A DNA stretch of 64,000 nt from Panopea generosa (GCA_029582155.1 CM055897.1:3951001-4015000); one strand, 5' to 3'; positions 31,701 through 45,729 are shown, numbered from the stretch's first letter. Made by a program: numbers and translations. The notes: generated from the sequence alone by a model not told the origin.

Positions 31701-31924
31701 ATCCGAGTGTGCCATTTAATTATAGAGGTATTAGATTAATACCGACGGCATGCAAATTATATACTTAAATATTAAATAAACTTTTGGTACAATATTTAGA
31801 ATTAAATGACATAATTGTCGACGAGCAAAATGTTTTTAGAAAAAATAGATCGACTTTTACCTGCTTTGTCGACATGGTTAAGGCGTTTGGTCGATTGAAT
31901 AGGGATATACTGTATATAAAATTA

Positions 31925-34705
31925 TAGTCGGTAGTCGTGTTGGTTATAGTCGGTTACAATCTTGGTTATAGTCGGTAGTCGTGTTGGTTATAGAAGCTAG
32001 TCGTGTTGGTTATAGTCGGTTACCATGTTGGTTATAGTCGGTATTCGTGTTAGTTATAGTCGGTAGTCGTGTTGGTTATAGTTGGTAGTCTTGTTAGTTA
32101 TAGTCGGTTCCCATGTTCGTTATAGCATGTAGTCGTGTTGGCTATAGTCGGTAGTCGTGTTAGTTATAGTCGGTAACCATATTACTTATAGTCGGTAGTC
32201 GTGTTGGTTATAGTCGGTAGCCGTGTTGGTTATTGTCGGTAGTCGTGTTGGTAATAGTCGGTAGTCGTGTTGGTAATTGTCGGTAGTCGCGTTGGTTAAA
32301 GTCGGTAACCGTTTTGGTTATAGTCGGTAGTCGTGTTGGTTATAATCGATAGTCGTGTAGGGTATAGTCGGTAGTCGTGTTGGTTAAAGTCAGTAGTCGT
32401 GTTGGGTATAGTCGGTAGTCATGTTGTTTATTGTCGGCAGTCGTGTTGGTTATAGTCGGTAGTCGTGTTAGTTATAGTCGGTTACCATGTAAATAAGAGT
32501 CGGTAGTCGTGTTGGTAATAGCTAGTAGTATTGTTGGTTATAGTCGAAAGTCGTGTTGGTTATTGTCGGTAGTCGTGTTTGTAATAGTCGATAGTCGTGT
32601 TAGTTATAGTCGGTTACTGTGTTGGTTATAGCTAGTAGTCGTGTTGGTTATAGTCGGAAGTCGTGTTGGTTATAGTCGGTAGTCGTGTTGGTTAAAGCTA
32701 GAAGTCGTGTTGGTTATAGTCGGAATTCGTGTTGGTTACAGTCGGTAGTCGTGTTGGTTATAGTCGATAGTCGTGTTAGTTATAGCCGGTTACTGTGTTG
32801 GTTATAGCTAGTAGTCGTGTTGGTTATAGTCGGAAGTCGTGTTGGTTATAGTTGGTAGTCGTGTTGGTTATAGCTAGTAGTCGTGTTGGTTATATTCGTA
32901 AATCGTGTTTGTTATAGTCGGTAGTCGTGTTGGTTATAGTCGATAGTCGTGTTAGTTATAGCCGGTTACTGTGTTGGTTATAGCTAGAAGTCGTGTTGGT
33001 TATAGTCGGTAGTCGTGTTGGTTATAGCTAGTAGTCGTGTTGGTTATAGTCGGAAGTCGTGTTGGTTATAGTCGGTAGTCGTGTTGGTTATAGTCGGTAT
33101 TTGTATTGATTATAGTCGGTAGTCGTGTTGGTTATAGTCGATAGTCTTGTTGGTTATAGTCAGTAGTCGTGTTGGTTATAGTTGGTAGTCGTGTTGTTTA
33201 TTGTCGGTAGTCATGTTGGTTATAGTCGGTAGTCGTGTTGGTTATAGTCGGTAGTCGTGTTGGTTATAGTCGGTAGTCCAGTTAGTTATTGTCAGTAGTC
33301 GTGTTGGTTCTAGTCGGTAGTCCTGTTAGTTATAGTCGGGAACCTTGTTGTTTATAGTCGGAAGTCGTGTTGGTTATAGTCGGTAGTCCTGTTAGTTATA
33401 GTCGGGAGCCGTGTTGGTTATAGTCGGTAGTCGTGTTAGTTATAGTCGGGAACCGTGTTGGTTATAGTCGGTAGTCGTGTTGGTTAAAGTCGGAAGTCCT
33501 GTTTGCTATAGTCGTGAACCGTGTTGGTAATAATCCGGTAGTCGTGTTGGATAAAGTCGGTAGTCGTGTTGGTTATGGTCGATAACCATGTTGGTTATTG
33601 TCGGTAGTCGTGTTGATTATAGTCGGTAGTCGTGTTGGTTATAGTCGGTAGTCGTGTTCGTTATAGTTGGTGGTCGTGTTGGTTATAGTCGGTGGTCGTG
33701 TTGGTTATTGTCGGTATTCGTGTTGGTTTTAGTCGGTATTCGTATTGATTATAGTCGGTAGTCGTTTTGGTTATAGTCGGTAGTCGTGTAGGTTATAGTC
33801 GGTAGTCGTGTTGGTTATAGTCGGTAGTCGTGTTGGTTATAGTCGGTATTCGTATTGATTATAGTCGGTAGTCGTGTTGGTTATAATAGTCGGTAGTCGT
33901 ATTGGTTAAAGTCGGTAATCGTGTTGGTTATAGTCGGTAGGCGTGTTTGTTATAGTCGGTATTCGTATTGATTATAGTGGGTAGTCGTGTTGGTTATAGT
34001 CGGTAGTCGTGTTGGTTATTGTCGGTATTCGTGTTGGTTATAGTCGGTAGTCGTGTTTGTAATAGTCGGTATTCGTATTGATTATAGTCGGTAGTCGTAT
34101 TGGTTATAGTCGGTAGTCGTGTTGGTTATTGTCAGTAGTCGTGTTGGTTATAGTCGGTATTCGTATTGATTATAGTCGGTAGTCGTGTTGGTTATAGTCG
34201 GTAGTCGTGTTGGTTATAGGTGGTACTCGTGTTTTTTTTATCAGTAGTCATGTTAGTTACAGTCGGTAGTCATGTTGGTTAAATTCAGTAGTCATGTTGG
34301 TTATAGTCGGTAGTCAAGTTAGTTATAGTCGGTAAGCATGTTGGTTATAGTCGGTAGTCGTGTTAATTAAAGTCGGTAGTCGTGTTGGTTATAGTCGGTA
34401 GTCATGTTGGTTATAGTCGGTAGTCATGTTGGTTATTATCGGAAGTCGTGTTGGTTATAGTCAGTAGTCGTGTTAGCTATATTCGGTTACCATGTTGGTT
34501 ATTGTCGGTAGTCGTGTTGGTTATTGTCGATAGTCGTGTTGGTAATTGTCGGTAGTCGTGTTTGTTTTAGTCGGTGGTCATGTTTGTTATAGTCATGTTG
34601 GTTATAGTCGGTAGTCAAGTTAGTTATAGTCGGTTAGCATGTTGGTTATAGTCGGTAACTATGTTTTTATAGTCGTAATCATGTTGGTTTTAGCTAGTAG
34701 TCAGT
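31925..34705 (+). repeat. 22-bp satellite array (about 2.8 kb, ~125 units)
   Basis: The consensus is TAGTCGGTAGTCGTGTTGG then TTA. Variants replace GGTAGTCG with GGTTACCATG, GATAGTCG, GCTAGTAGTCG or GGTATTCGTATTGAT. Several of these variants recur in the same order (near 32640, 32800 and 32960), showing local higher-order duplication. It abuts the 29-bp array. Confidence 0.95.
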
Positions 34706-34711
34706 AAATAT

Positions 34712-37700
34712 ATATAGCATACACGAGTGGCAGAAAGTATGTACACTATACACGAGCGGCAGATAGTTTGTACATTATACACGAGTGCCATATATTATAT
34801 ACACTATACAGGAGTGGCAGATAGTATGAACTCTATACACGACTGCCATATAGTATTTTCACTATACACGGGTTCCATATTGTATTTACATTATACACGA
34901 GTGGCATATAGTATGTACACTATACACGAGTGCCGTATAGTATATACACTATGCACAAGTGCCAGATAGTATGTACACTATACATGAGTGGCATATAGTA
35001 TGTACACTATACACGAGTGCCATATAGTATGTACACTATACACGGATTGCAGATAGTATGTACAGTATACAGGGGTGGCATATAGTATGTACACTATACA
35101 CGAGTGCCGTATAGTATATACACTATGCACAAGTGCCAGATAGTATGTACACTATACACGAGTGGCATATAGTATGTACACTATACACGAGTGCCATATA
35201 GTATGTATACTATACACGGATTGCAGATAGTATGTACAGTATACAGGGGTGGCATATAGTATGTACACTATACACGACTGCCATATAGTATGTACACTAT
35301 ACATGAGTGCCATATAGTATGTACACTATACACGGATTGCAGATAGTTTGTACACTATACACGTGTGGCATATAGTATGTACACTATACACGACTGCCAT
35401 ATAGTATGTGCACTATACATGAGTGACATATAGTATGTACACTATTTACGGGTGGCAGATTGTATGTGCACTTTACACGACTGCCATATAGTATTTACAC
35501 TATACACGAGCGGCAGAAATTATGTACAGTATACACGGGTGCCATATTGTATATACTCTATAAACGAGTGGCAGATAGAATGTACACTATACACGAGTGA
35601 CAGATAGTAAGTACATTATACACGAGTTACATATAGTAAGTACATTATACACTAGTGCCAAATAGTATAGAGTGTACAATCTAAACGAGTGCCATATAGT
35701 AATTACACTATAAACGAGTAGTATATAGTATGTACACTATACACGAGTGGCAAAAAATATGTACAGTATACACGGGTGCCATATAGTATATTCATTGTAC
35801 ACCAGCACCATTCAGTATGTACATCATACAAGAGTGCCATATAGTATATACAGTATACACGAGTGGCTTATAGTATATACACTATACACGAGTGTCATAA
35901 AGTATATAAACTATACACGAGTACCATATAGTATGTACACTATACACGAGTTGCAAATATTTTATGCACGATACACGAATGCCATATAGTTTGTACACTT
36001 AAGTCGAGTACCAAATAGTAAGTACAGTATACATGAGTGGCAGATAGTAAGTACAGTATACACGCGTGCCATATAGTATATACACTATACACGAGTAGCA
36101 GATAGTAATTTCAGTATACACGAGTGGCAGATAGTCAGTACACTATACACGAGTACCATATAGTATATACACTTTACACGAGTGACATATAGTATGTCCA
36201 CTATACACGAGTGGCAGATAATATCTACACTATATATGGATGCCATGTAGTACATACACTATAAACGAGTAGCAGATATTATTTACACTGTACACGACTG
36301 CCATATAGTATGAACAATATACACGAGTGCCATATAGTATGTACACAATACACGAGTGGCAGAAAGTTGGTACAGTATACATTGGTGCCATATAGTATGT
36401 ACACTATACATGAGTGGCAGCTAGTATGTACAGTATACACGACTGCCATATAGTATGTACACTAAACATGAGTGTCATATAGTATGTACATTATACACGA
36501 GTGCCGTATAATATGTACAATAAACACGGGTGCCATATATTATGTACACTATACACGAGTGGCAGATAGTATGTACACTATACACGAGTGTCATATAGTA
36601 TGTACACTATACACGAGTATCATATAGTGTGAACACTATAAACGAGTGCCATATAGTATTTACATTTTAAACGAGTGGCATATAGTATGTACACTATACA
36701 CGAGGGGCAAAAATATGTACAGTATACACGAGTACCATATAGTATCTACACTATACACGAGTACCATATTTATAGTATGTACAGTATGGACGAGTGCCAT
36801 ATAGTGTGTACACTATAAACGAGTGCCATATGGTAGTTACACTATAAACGAGTACCATATAAAATGTACACTATAAACGAGTGCCATTCAGTATGTACAT
36901 TATACAAGGGTGCCATATAGTATGTACACTATACACGAGTGGCAGATAGTATGTACACAATACATGAGTTCCATATAGTATGTACACTATACACGAGTGG
37001 CAGATAGCATGTACACAATACATGAGTTCCATATAGTATGTACACTATACACGAGTACCATATAGTATGTACACTATACACGAATGGCAGATAGCATGTA
37101 CACAATACATGAGTGCCATATAGTATGTACACTATACACGAGTACCATATAGTATGTACACTATACACGAGTGCCATTCAGTATGTACATTTTACAAGAG
37201 TGCGATATCGTATGAACACTATAAACGAGTGGCAGATAGTATGTACACTATACACGAGTGCCATATAGTATGTACATTATACACGAGTGCCAAATAGTAT
37301 GTACACTATACACGAGTGGCAGAACGTATGTACATTGTACATGAGTGCCATATAGTATGTACACTATACACGAGTGCCATTCAGTATGTACATTTTACAA
37401 GAGTGCGATATCGTATGAACACTATAAACGAGTGGCAGATAGAATGTACACTATACACGAGTGCCATACAGTATGTACATTATACACGAGTGCCAAATAG
37501 TATGTACACTATACACGAGTGGCAGAACGTATGTACATTATACATGAGTGCCATATAGTATGTACACTATAAACGAGTGGCAGATAGTTTGTACACTATA
37601 CACGAGTGCCATATAGTATGTACACTATTCACTAGTGCCATTTAGTATGTACACTATACACGAGTGGCAGAAAGGACGTACAGGATACACGGGTGCCATA

Positions 37701-39890
37701 TAGTATGTACAGTATGGACGACTGCCATAAAGTATGAACACTATAGATGAGTGTCATATAGTATGAACAAAATACACAAGTACCATATAGTATGTACATT
37801 ATACACGGGTGCCATATATTATGTACACTATACAAGAGTGGCAGATAGTATGTACAGTATACACGAATGCCATATAGTTTGTACACTATACACGAGTGCC
37901 ATATAGTAAGTACACTACACACGAGTGCCATATAGTATGTACAATATAAACGAGTAGCATATACTGTGCACACTATACACGAGTTCCATATAGTATATAC
38001 ACTTTACACGGGTGACAGATAGTATGTTCACTATACACGACCGCCATATAGTATATACACTATACAAGATTGGCAGATAGTATCTACTCTATACACGAGT
38101 GGCATATAGTATCTACACTATAATATTATATACACTATACACGAGTGGTAGATAGTATGTACACTATACACGAGTACCATATATTATGTACACTCTACAC
38201 GAGTATCATATAATAAGTACACTATACACGAGTGCCATATAGTGTGTACACTGTAAACGAGTGCCATATAGTATGTACAATATAAACGAGTTCCATTCAG
38301 TATGTACATTATACAAGAGTGCCATATAGTATGTACACTATATACAAGAACCATATATTAAGTACACTATACACGAGTACCATATAGTATGTACACTATA
38401 CCCGAGTGCCATATAGTGTGAACACTATAAACGAGTGCCATATTGTATTTACTCTATAAACGAGTGCCATATAGTATGTACACTATAAACGAGTGCCATT
38501 CAGTATGCACATTATGCAAGAGTGCCATATAGTATGTACACTATACACGAGTGGCAGATAGTATGTAAACTATACACGAGTACCATATAATATGTACACT
38601 ATACACGAGTACCATATAGTGTGTACACTATACACGAGTCCCATTCAGTATGTACATTATACAAGAGTGCCATATAGTATGTACACAGTAAACGAGGGGC
38701 AGATAGTATGTGCACTATACATGAGTGCCATATAGTATGTTCACTATACACGAATGCCATATAGTATGTCCACTATACACGAGTGGCAAAAAGTACGTAC
38801 AGGATACACGGGTGCCATATAGTATGTATAATATACACGAATGGCAGATAGTATGTACACTATACAAGGGTGCCATATTGTATGTATACTATACAATGGT
38901 GCCATATTGTAAGTACTCCATATACTAGTGGCAGAAAGAACGTACAGTATACACGGGTGCCATATAGTATGTACACTATAAACGAGTGGCTGATAGTATG
39001 TACACTTTACACGAGTGCCATATAGTATGTACACTATAATGAGTGCCATATAGTATGAACACTCTATACGAGTACCATATATTGTGTACACTATACACGA
39101 ATGCCATATAGTGTGTACACTATACAAGAGTGCCATACAGTATGTAAACTATACACGAATGGCAGAAAGTACGTACAGTATACACCGGTGCCATATAGTA
39201 TGTACATTTTACAAGGGTGCCATATAGTATGTACACTATACACGAGTGGCAGATAGTATGTACACTATACACGAGTGCCATATAGTGGGTATACTATACA
39301 CGAGTGGCAGAAAGTACGTACAGTATATACGGGTGCCATATAGTATGTACAATATATACGAGTTGCAGATAGTATGTACAGTATACACGACTGCCATGTA
39401 GTATGTACACTATACACGAGCGACGTATAGTATGTACACTATACACTAGTGGCAGAAAGTACGTACAGTATACACGGGTGCCATATAGTATGTACACTCT
39501 ACACGTGTTGCAGATAGTATGTACAGTATACATGACTGCCATATTGTATGTACTATATACATGAGTGCCATATAGTATGTACACTATACACGGATGGCAT
39601 ATAGAATGTACACTTTACACGACTGCATTATAGTATGTACACTATACTCGAGTGCCAAATGGTATGTACATTATATCGAATACTATATATTGTGTACACT
39701 ATACACAAGTGCCATATAGTATGTACAATTTAAACGATTGCCATGTAGTATGTACATTATACACGAGTGCCATATAGTATGTACAGTATACACGAGTGGC
39801 ATATCGATATACACTATATACGAATTTCATAAAGTATGTAAACTATACACGATGCCATATAGTATGTACACTATACACGAGTGGGCATTA
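34712..39890 (+). repeat. 29-bp satellite array (about 5.2 kb, ~175 units)
   Basis: The consensus is GTGCCATATAGTATGTACAC then TATACACGA. A sister form has GTGGCAGATAGTATGTACAC. The core TAGTATGTACACTATA is nearly palindromic around GTAC. Open frames on both strands have a 29-residue period (MYTIHE..., YCTYYM...) and come from the repeat, not from a gene. Local tandem copies of 2-6 units are seen, for example 34930-35110 against 35110-35260. Confidence 0.95.
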
Positions 39891-39893
39891 GGA

Positions 39894-40565
39894 CAACGTA
39901 TCACATGGAAACCTTTTGATAATGTATCTTACAATGATACGTGTCTTCCTACTTATTGTATACATTATATAAAATAGGTATTAGGACAACATATCACAAG
40001 AAAATATTTTGATCAGTTAATATCTCATATTGAAACTTATCTTCGTACTTCCTGCATACATTATATAAAATAGGCATTAGGACAACCTATCACATGGCAA
40101 CATTTTGATCAGATACTATCTCGTATTGATACTTGTCTTCCTACTTCATGTATACATTATATTAAAAAGCATTAGGGCAACATATCACATGGAAACAACT
40201 GAATCAGATAATATCTCGTATTGATACTTATCTTCATGGATACACTTTACAAAATAAGCATTAGAAAAACATTTTACATGGCAACATTTTCTTATATTGA
40301 TACTTGTCTTCCTATTTCTTATATACTTTATATATAAAAAGGGCAACACTCCACATGGCATCATTTTGATCAGATAATATCTCATATTGATACTGTCTTT
40401 TTCCAACTGGCAACAGGACAACATTTCACATGGCACAATGTTGGTCAGGTAATATCTCATATTGATATTTGTCTTCCAACTTCCTGTATACATTATATAA
40501 AATAGGCACTTGGACATATTATCACATTACAACATTTTGATCAGATACCTCGTATTGATACTTGT
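39894..40565 (+). repeat. ~95-bp tandem repeat (about seven units)
   Basis: Units open with GCATTAGGACAAC and contain TATCACATGG, TTTTGATCAGATAATATCTC and TATTGATACTTGTCTTCCTA, then TACATTATATAAAATAGG. The TTAG start recurs near 39898, 39981, 40077, 40172 and 40261, giving periods of 83-96. It directly follows the 29-bp array. Confidence 0.85.
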
Positions 40566-40723
40566 CTTCTATATCTTTTTTAACCCCTGCTGACTTATTA
40601 TTGGTAATAAATCCCTTTAAAATATTCAATCTCAACTGTGATGAACAAAGAATGCTCTGGACATTAAGATGATTGAACTTATATAAAAAATAGATTAATA
40701 GGAATTATGTAAAAACCATAGTC

Positions 40724-40927
40724 CGCTTAATTGGTCCAATGGACCACAGCTTTGGTAAAGTCTGTGTTATATCAAGAGTAAGTCAATTCTTGTTTACTAG
40801 ATTTATTGATATTCAAAACAACCCAGGTCCATTGTTACTTCAACGAAGTGCTTTACTACTTTCCAAATATAACAGCCTCTCGAAAACCTTTCTTCCAGTC
40901 TACGTTCTATCCAGTGCCCTCAATTAG
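40724..40927 (+). mobile_element. Possible LINE fragment with a 2A-like motif
   Basis: A short frame ends its first half with FIDIQNNPGP, close to the D-[VI]-E-x-N-P-G-P 2A-like motif found at the N-terminus of some CR1/L2/Rex-type LINE proteins. The rest is unrecognised and no reverse transcriptase frame follows. It may be a 5' relic or coincidence. Confidence 0.25.
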
Positions 40928-40929
40928 CA

Positions 40930-43100
40930 ACTGGAATGCTCATTTTGTGTTTTGGAAAGAGAGATACACCCATTAATATTATTAACTTATTAATATGATC
41001 TTACTATATGAGCTGTCATGATATATCAAAATGTCCCCATAACCCATTATTTTAACAAACATGAAACCCCTACTCGTAGGGAAATGAACACATTTGAATG
41101 GTCGGTTGTTCAGGAGAATATTTCAAATTCAAATTTCCCTATGTTATAATAATAATAATAATTATTTATTAGAATTTTTAAAAAGATAACTTAATCAGTA
41201 AAATAAAGGCACTCATCTCCCTTTCGGCCCTCACATATATGAATGTTTACAAACATACATTTAAAAAGTTTGTGCATGCAATTTAAAACAAAAGCTTCCA
41301 TAAGGCTTCCACTTCAGCATTTATAAAGGAAACAGATACATGTAGGCATGTATCCGAGGCATGCACTCGTAAATGAGGCATGCACTCGTAAATTTACTGG
41401 AAACACAAGCACACGCAGAGAGATTTTACTAGAAGTTCTTGAGTAGTGAATAATGAGAAAATAACATATTTACACAAACTACTGGTACAATTTACAAAAG
41501 GCAATGATGATTCTAAAGATTTCAACTTTTCATCCAAGCATTGTGAAAAGTGTGTATGAATGAAGACGTTTCAGTGCCTTCTGGCATGCAGTTCCATACA
41601 ACAGGTCCAGTGAAAAATAACATTCCCATGTACAGTTTTGTATTTTAGTTTGAGCAGAAGACAGTTCTTAGAAATTGTAGATCGCATTGTTGAAAAAGTT
41701 GCATTATTAGTATTATGTTTATTGATATTCTGTTGAATGTATGTGCAGTCTCCTTATTTTAAACAAAGACAAGATGGAAAGTATTCATAGATAGATAAAC
41801 GTTTTCTTAATCAATATCAAGAATTACTCTGCAAAAATTGAACTCTTTTTTTAACAGATAAAATACTAATATGTGATAATAGCCAAATATTTCTGGACAT
41901 TTTTGTTATACTATTCATATGATTTGAACATCAACCAAACTGCAAAGAGCAGGAAATGCAGTAATGAGATCCAGCTTTACCACAGAGAAAAGAAAATATT
42001 GACCCTTACAGAGCTTTGAGGAATCCAAGACTTTGTACTCTAGTGGGGACTCTATGGACAGGAATGCGGGAAGACGAAATGTGTCTCGCCACCATGAAAA
42101 GCTCTACCAAAATAACAGAACAACTGAAAACAAACCTAATGTTATTACATAATATTATATATACTAATAGTACAAGTTCATACATACGTTTCGACGACCA
42201 AACTTCATCTTCATATGTATAAAATATAGAATGGTACCAATTAATGGTACTCATTTAATTACAATTTTGTAATGTGTATTCTTATTAAGAATCATTGCAA
42301 ATAAGCCTTCATGCTTTATTGGCAATACACACTATATATATCTCCAATGTTGCATTAATTGAATACTTCTTTGAGATTTGCTATCCATAGTTTTCTATAG
42401 AATATTTCACTTTGGATTTTGCCAAAACAGTAGTATTACCATTGCATTCTATGATACTTTATATTTATTAAGTTGTAATATTTAATTAATTTTATATAAT
42501 ATGGTTGATAGTTACAAAATTACCTTTTACTAATTTATCTATTTTTTTATTTGTAATTGAGTATGTATATTTAATGTAACCTGTATATGTGTGATTTAAC
42601 GTGAATAAACATCAATGGAGCAATCAAAACGATTGCTCCAATCAAGGACTTATATTTTTGAATATTGTTTACAGATTGTGTTTTAAAGAATCGTAACTAA
42701 AAATATCAAATATCCATTTTTTTGAAAAATAAAAGAACAGCCTTAAGTTCGATTATTTATCATTTACTTAAATTACTTTGTTTCTTATGAATCCTCTTGT
42801 CATTTTTCAATGAATGTGAAATTCTGTTTAACATAAGTTAATATCTTTCTTGAGATCACAAGCTTGCATATTTGCCACGACACATTTCAATGAAACATTT
42901 TCTATAGCACATTTCTAATGACACATTAAACATTTTTTATTCACCATCATTCTTTAATCTTCCCTGTTAAACTCATTTTACACATTACTGTGTTCGATAT
43001 ATTCTTGACTGTTCATGTTAATATCATGTTAGAAACACAGAACTGACCGTATTGAATTTCAATCTGTGGTGTCTTTCTTTTCAGCGAATCAACGTATATT
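40930..43100. other. AT-rich intergenic stretch, repeat debris, Gli 3' flank
   Basis: 41030-41140 resembles part of the inverted dispersed element. 42180-42225 (ACGTTTCGACGACCAAACTT) looks like the tail of a retroelement-derived repeat. A perfect 10-bp hairpin lies at 42616-42640. A minus-strand AATAAA at 42936-42941 lies about 165 bases past the Gli-like stop codon. No other coding signal. Confidence 0.4.
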
Positions 43101-43104
43101 ACTA

Positions 43105-44615
43105 TCAGTGTCGTCTGCTTAAGTATTTATTTTCCTCTACCAATAGTGTCATGTTAGAATTCATGTCATTAACAACCATATTGGGTATGTTCATTAAAGC
43201 ATGGCTATAACATGAAGCCTGTGAGCTTGAAAGGTAACTCATTAATGGCGGGCTCTGTATCAAATTCTGTTTTTCCTGTGATAAAGAGTAGTTATAGTCC
43301 TTGAAATTTTCTGCAGAACTAGAATTCAAATTATCCATGAAAATCGAGTCGGTGATTCTTATAATTTGCACATTTTGGAGCACTGGCATAATGGGTGTCT
43401 GAGAATGAGGCATAATTTGCATGTTTGGCATAATCTGGAGGGGCAATTTATTTGCATTCATCATATTCCAGTTCATGTTTTTATCATTCATAGTTGTGTC
43501 CTTGGTATTATTGCTATCAGTGATGTTCTGAGACATCATCCGCTGGAATGGGTGAACAGGTGGACGAATTTGTTGAGACTGTTGATTGTTTTGTCCATGG
43601 GTCCAAGCAACTGTATTCTCTCGTGATAATTGTTGCAATGAATGTAGCCAGTCAGTTGGCATATTTGTATTCATATGACCTTGACTTATGGAATTTATTT
43701 GTATGTTTTACATTGATTCGTTGTTAAAATTCATACAGTGGTTACATGTACCATTCATATTCTGACAGGAGCCGTCATAAATGTTCTGTACTGGCATTCC
43801 CTGTAATGAGTTATTTGCAGATAGCTTATAGTTACCCATATTTGAACCATAATGCAAGTTTTGTGCAAAATGTCCATCTGCATTTTGTACATATGGACTT
43901 TTCATACTAGCATCGTGCTGTAAATGAAATATTTCCGACTCCGGTAATGCCGAGGGATCGTAAGATTGACCATCTCCATTATGCTTATTTAAAAATTGCC
44001 GCATGTCATCTGGCATAATAAAATCATCGTCGTCCTCCACAAATTCATCCACGAAGTCAACCTCGGTGTCTGTGTCTATTATCTGTCTATCACACTCGCC
44101 ATCTTCGCCTCCATCATATGTCGCAATACTATTTTGTGATGAGTGAACAGGGTCACTCGCCCGTGGGACATCTCCGTTTAGGATTCCATTGGGTAAAGGA
44201 GTCGGATAACGTGTACTTGTATAACGGTTTCTTACACTATCCATATCTTGAAGCGCGTCTGAAAACGGTGGAAACTCCTGTTGATACGTACTATCAGGGC
44301 TACGTAATGTCACCGTGTTTGACGGGGCCTCCAGAATTGGCTGTCTGCCAAGATGAGACTCCATGTAATTGGTATTGACACATGAATGACTGTTACACGG
44401 TATATGTGAATGGTTCATTGGTTTGTTCCCAGTAATGTTATACTGGTATGGAGAGTATTTTACAATTAAGCGACTTTTTAATATTTTACTGGGGTGACGG
44501 CTTGAGAAGCTAGCAAAAGGGTAGAGGCTATTGTCATAGCGGGATCTACTGGGGTATGTGTTAGTGTTGCTGTCACGGCCATGGAGTATGTTCGTAGTGT
44601 GTGAATAATTTCCCT
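43105..44615 (-). pseudogene. Gli/Ci-like zinc-finger protein, large C-terminal exon with an in-frame stop
   Basis: The minus strand carries one 1.5-kb frame from a TTTCAG acceptor (exon starts at 44615) to TGA at 43105-43107. Recognisable Gli features in order are RASDPV, the acidic DFVDEFVEDDDDF followed by MPDDMRQFLNKH (the Gli PDDM..FL segment), Met/Asn/Gln-rich stretches, and a C-terminus MVVNDMNSNMTLLVEENKYL like the end of Gli proteins. One TAA at 43708-43710 (NESM, stop, NIQIN) splits the frame, and both halves stay in the same frame. Together with a decayed zinc-finger exon upstream, this points to a young pseudogene or failing duplicate. A truncated protein ending at 43708 is the alternative. 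Gli/Ci is the Hedgehog-pathway nuclear effector. Confidence 0.7.
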
Positions 44616-45729
44616 CTGAAATATAAAGTATAAATATAGCAGGTCAAACTTTATAATACATGAATTAATGCCATATAATTATAATCATCTTTCTAATCAT
44701 GAATGCATTCCCTTGTTATCTGGAATAAGGAATTCGTTGACATTTATGAAATACTTGTTTATACAATTACTCAATTATCAGTTTTAGTCATATTTAACTA
44801 CATTCCAGATTTACCTACACAACTTATATACCACAGTAACTACTTCATTTGAAACAACTTTGTCAGACACTAACTGGAACCAAGCAGACTTCAGATTTGG
44901 AAAAAACATAGGAGTTGAGATTAAAAATCAGACTACATTAAATTGAAATACTAATTCTGTAAAAATGAACAAGACTGTATTACGCCACTATTGTTGTTCG
45001 TCTTTCATACTAATCTATTTTGCTCAAATTCAAAATAATCTTAGGGCTTTTGTAAATCTCTCCTCTTATTTTACAGAAATATATATTGTGTGTCAGGAAA
45101 TGGGGGCATAACTCCTTAGATAATGATCTGGCCGGAAAATCATGACGATATGTGCTTGTTCAGATGATGGCAACGACGATGTATAGCAAGTTTGATTCGA
45201 ATCATATGAAAACTGTAGGATAAGTTGAGGCCACAAGGTACATATCAAATTATGTATATGACATATTTTAAGTCAGAAAAAGGGGGACAGAGATGAGGCC
45301 AAAAGGTACATAATTATGTATACAGGCGGATGGACAGAGGCATAGGCAGTTCAACCACTATATACCCTCAATGTATTCGACCCTCGGGGGCATAAAAATA
45401 GCTCTAATATTTGAAGTAACATAAACATCATCAACTTCACTACTGCATTCAGATTATTCAGTAATCATGGCAGAATTGCAGCAATATGTTTTGGGTTTTA
45501 TAATCATTCTAACACTAACGAGCATGTAAATTTTATTTTGAAAGGTTTAATTTTAAAATTAATATATACATATTTAACTCAGCATATCTATACAAACTTA
45601 ATACTAAGTTTAAAATCAATATTGTATTGGATACCAATGACCTTAAACCACACACTTTAAAATAATGTTCATAATGTGCATATATAGATTTTGTTATGAC
45701 AAATCCGTCCAGATATATTAAAAACTTAC
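44616..45729 (-). other. Intron of the Gli-like locus, with a dispersed repeat
   Basis: No exon is recognised. A repeat with CATAACTCCTTAGATAATGA then TCTGGCCGGAAAA occupies about 45105-45390 on the plus strand and is related to 46010-46365. Confidence 0.5.
45105..45390 (+). repeat. Dispersed repeat, ATAATCTGGCCGG family, copy 1
   Basis: It contains GGGCATAACTCCTTAGATAA, GATCTGGCCGGAAAA, CAGATGATGGC, GATGTATAGCAAGTTTGATT and GGACAGAGGCATAGGCAGTT, and ends near CCTCGGGGGCATAAAA. Two further units lie at 46010-46365. This has the style of mollusc dispersed repeats; the class is unknown. Confidence 0.65.

Noticed and set aside
31925-34705. CRISPR-like array
   Set aside because: There are no spacers between 22-bp units, no cas genes and a eukaryotic context; it is an ordinary satellite.
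34727-39977. Open frames on both strands rich in Tyr, Thr, Ile and His in the 29-bp array
   Set aside because: Residue period 29 equals the repeat period, and both strands are open in patches. They are by-products of the repeat.
42006-42254. Open frames on both strands near the ACGTTTCGACGACC block
   Set aside because: They look like the 3' tail of a retroelement-derived repeat. No reverse transcriptase or endonuclease frame is nearby, so the class cannot be named.
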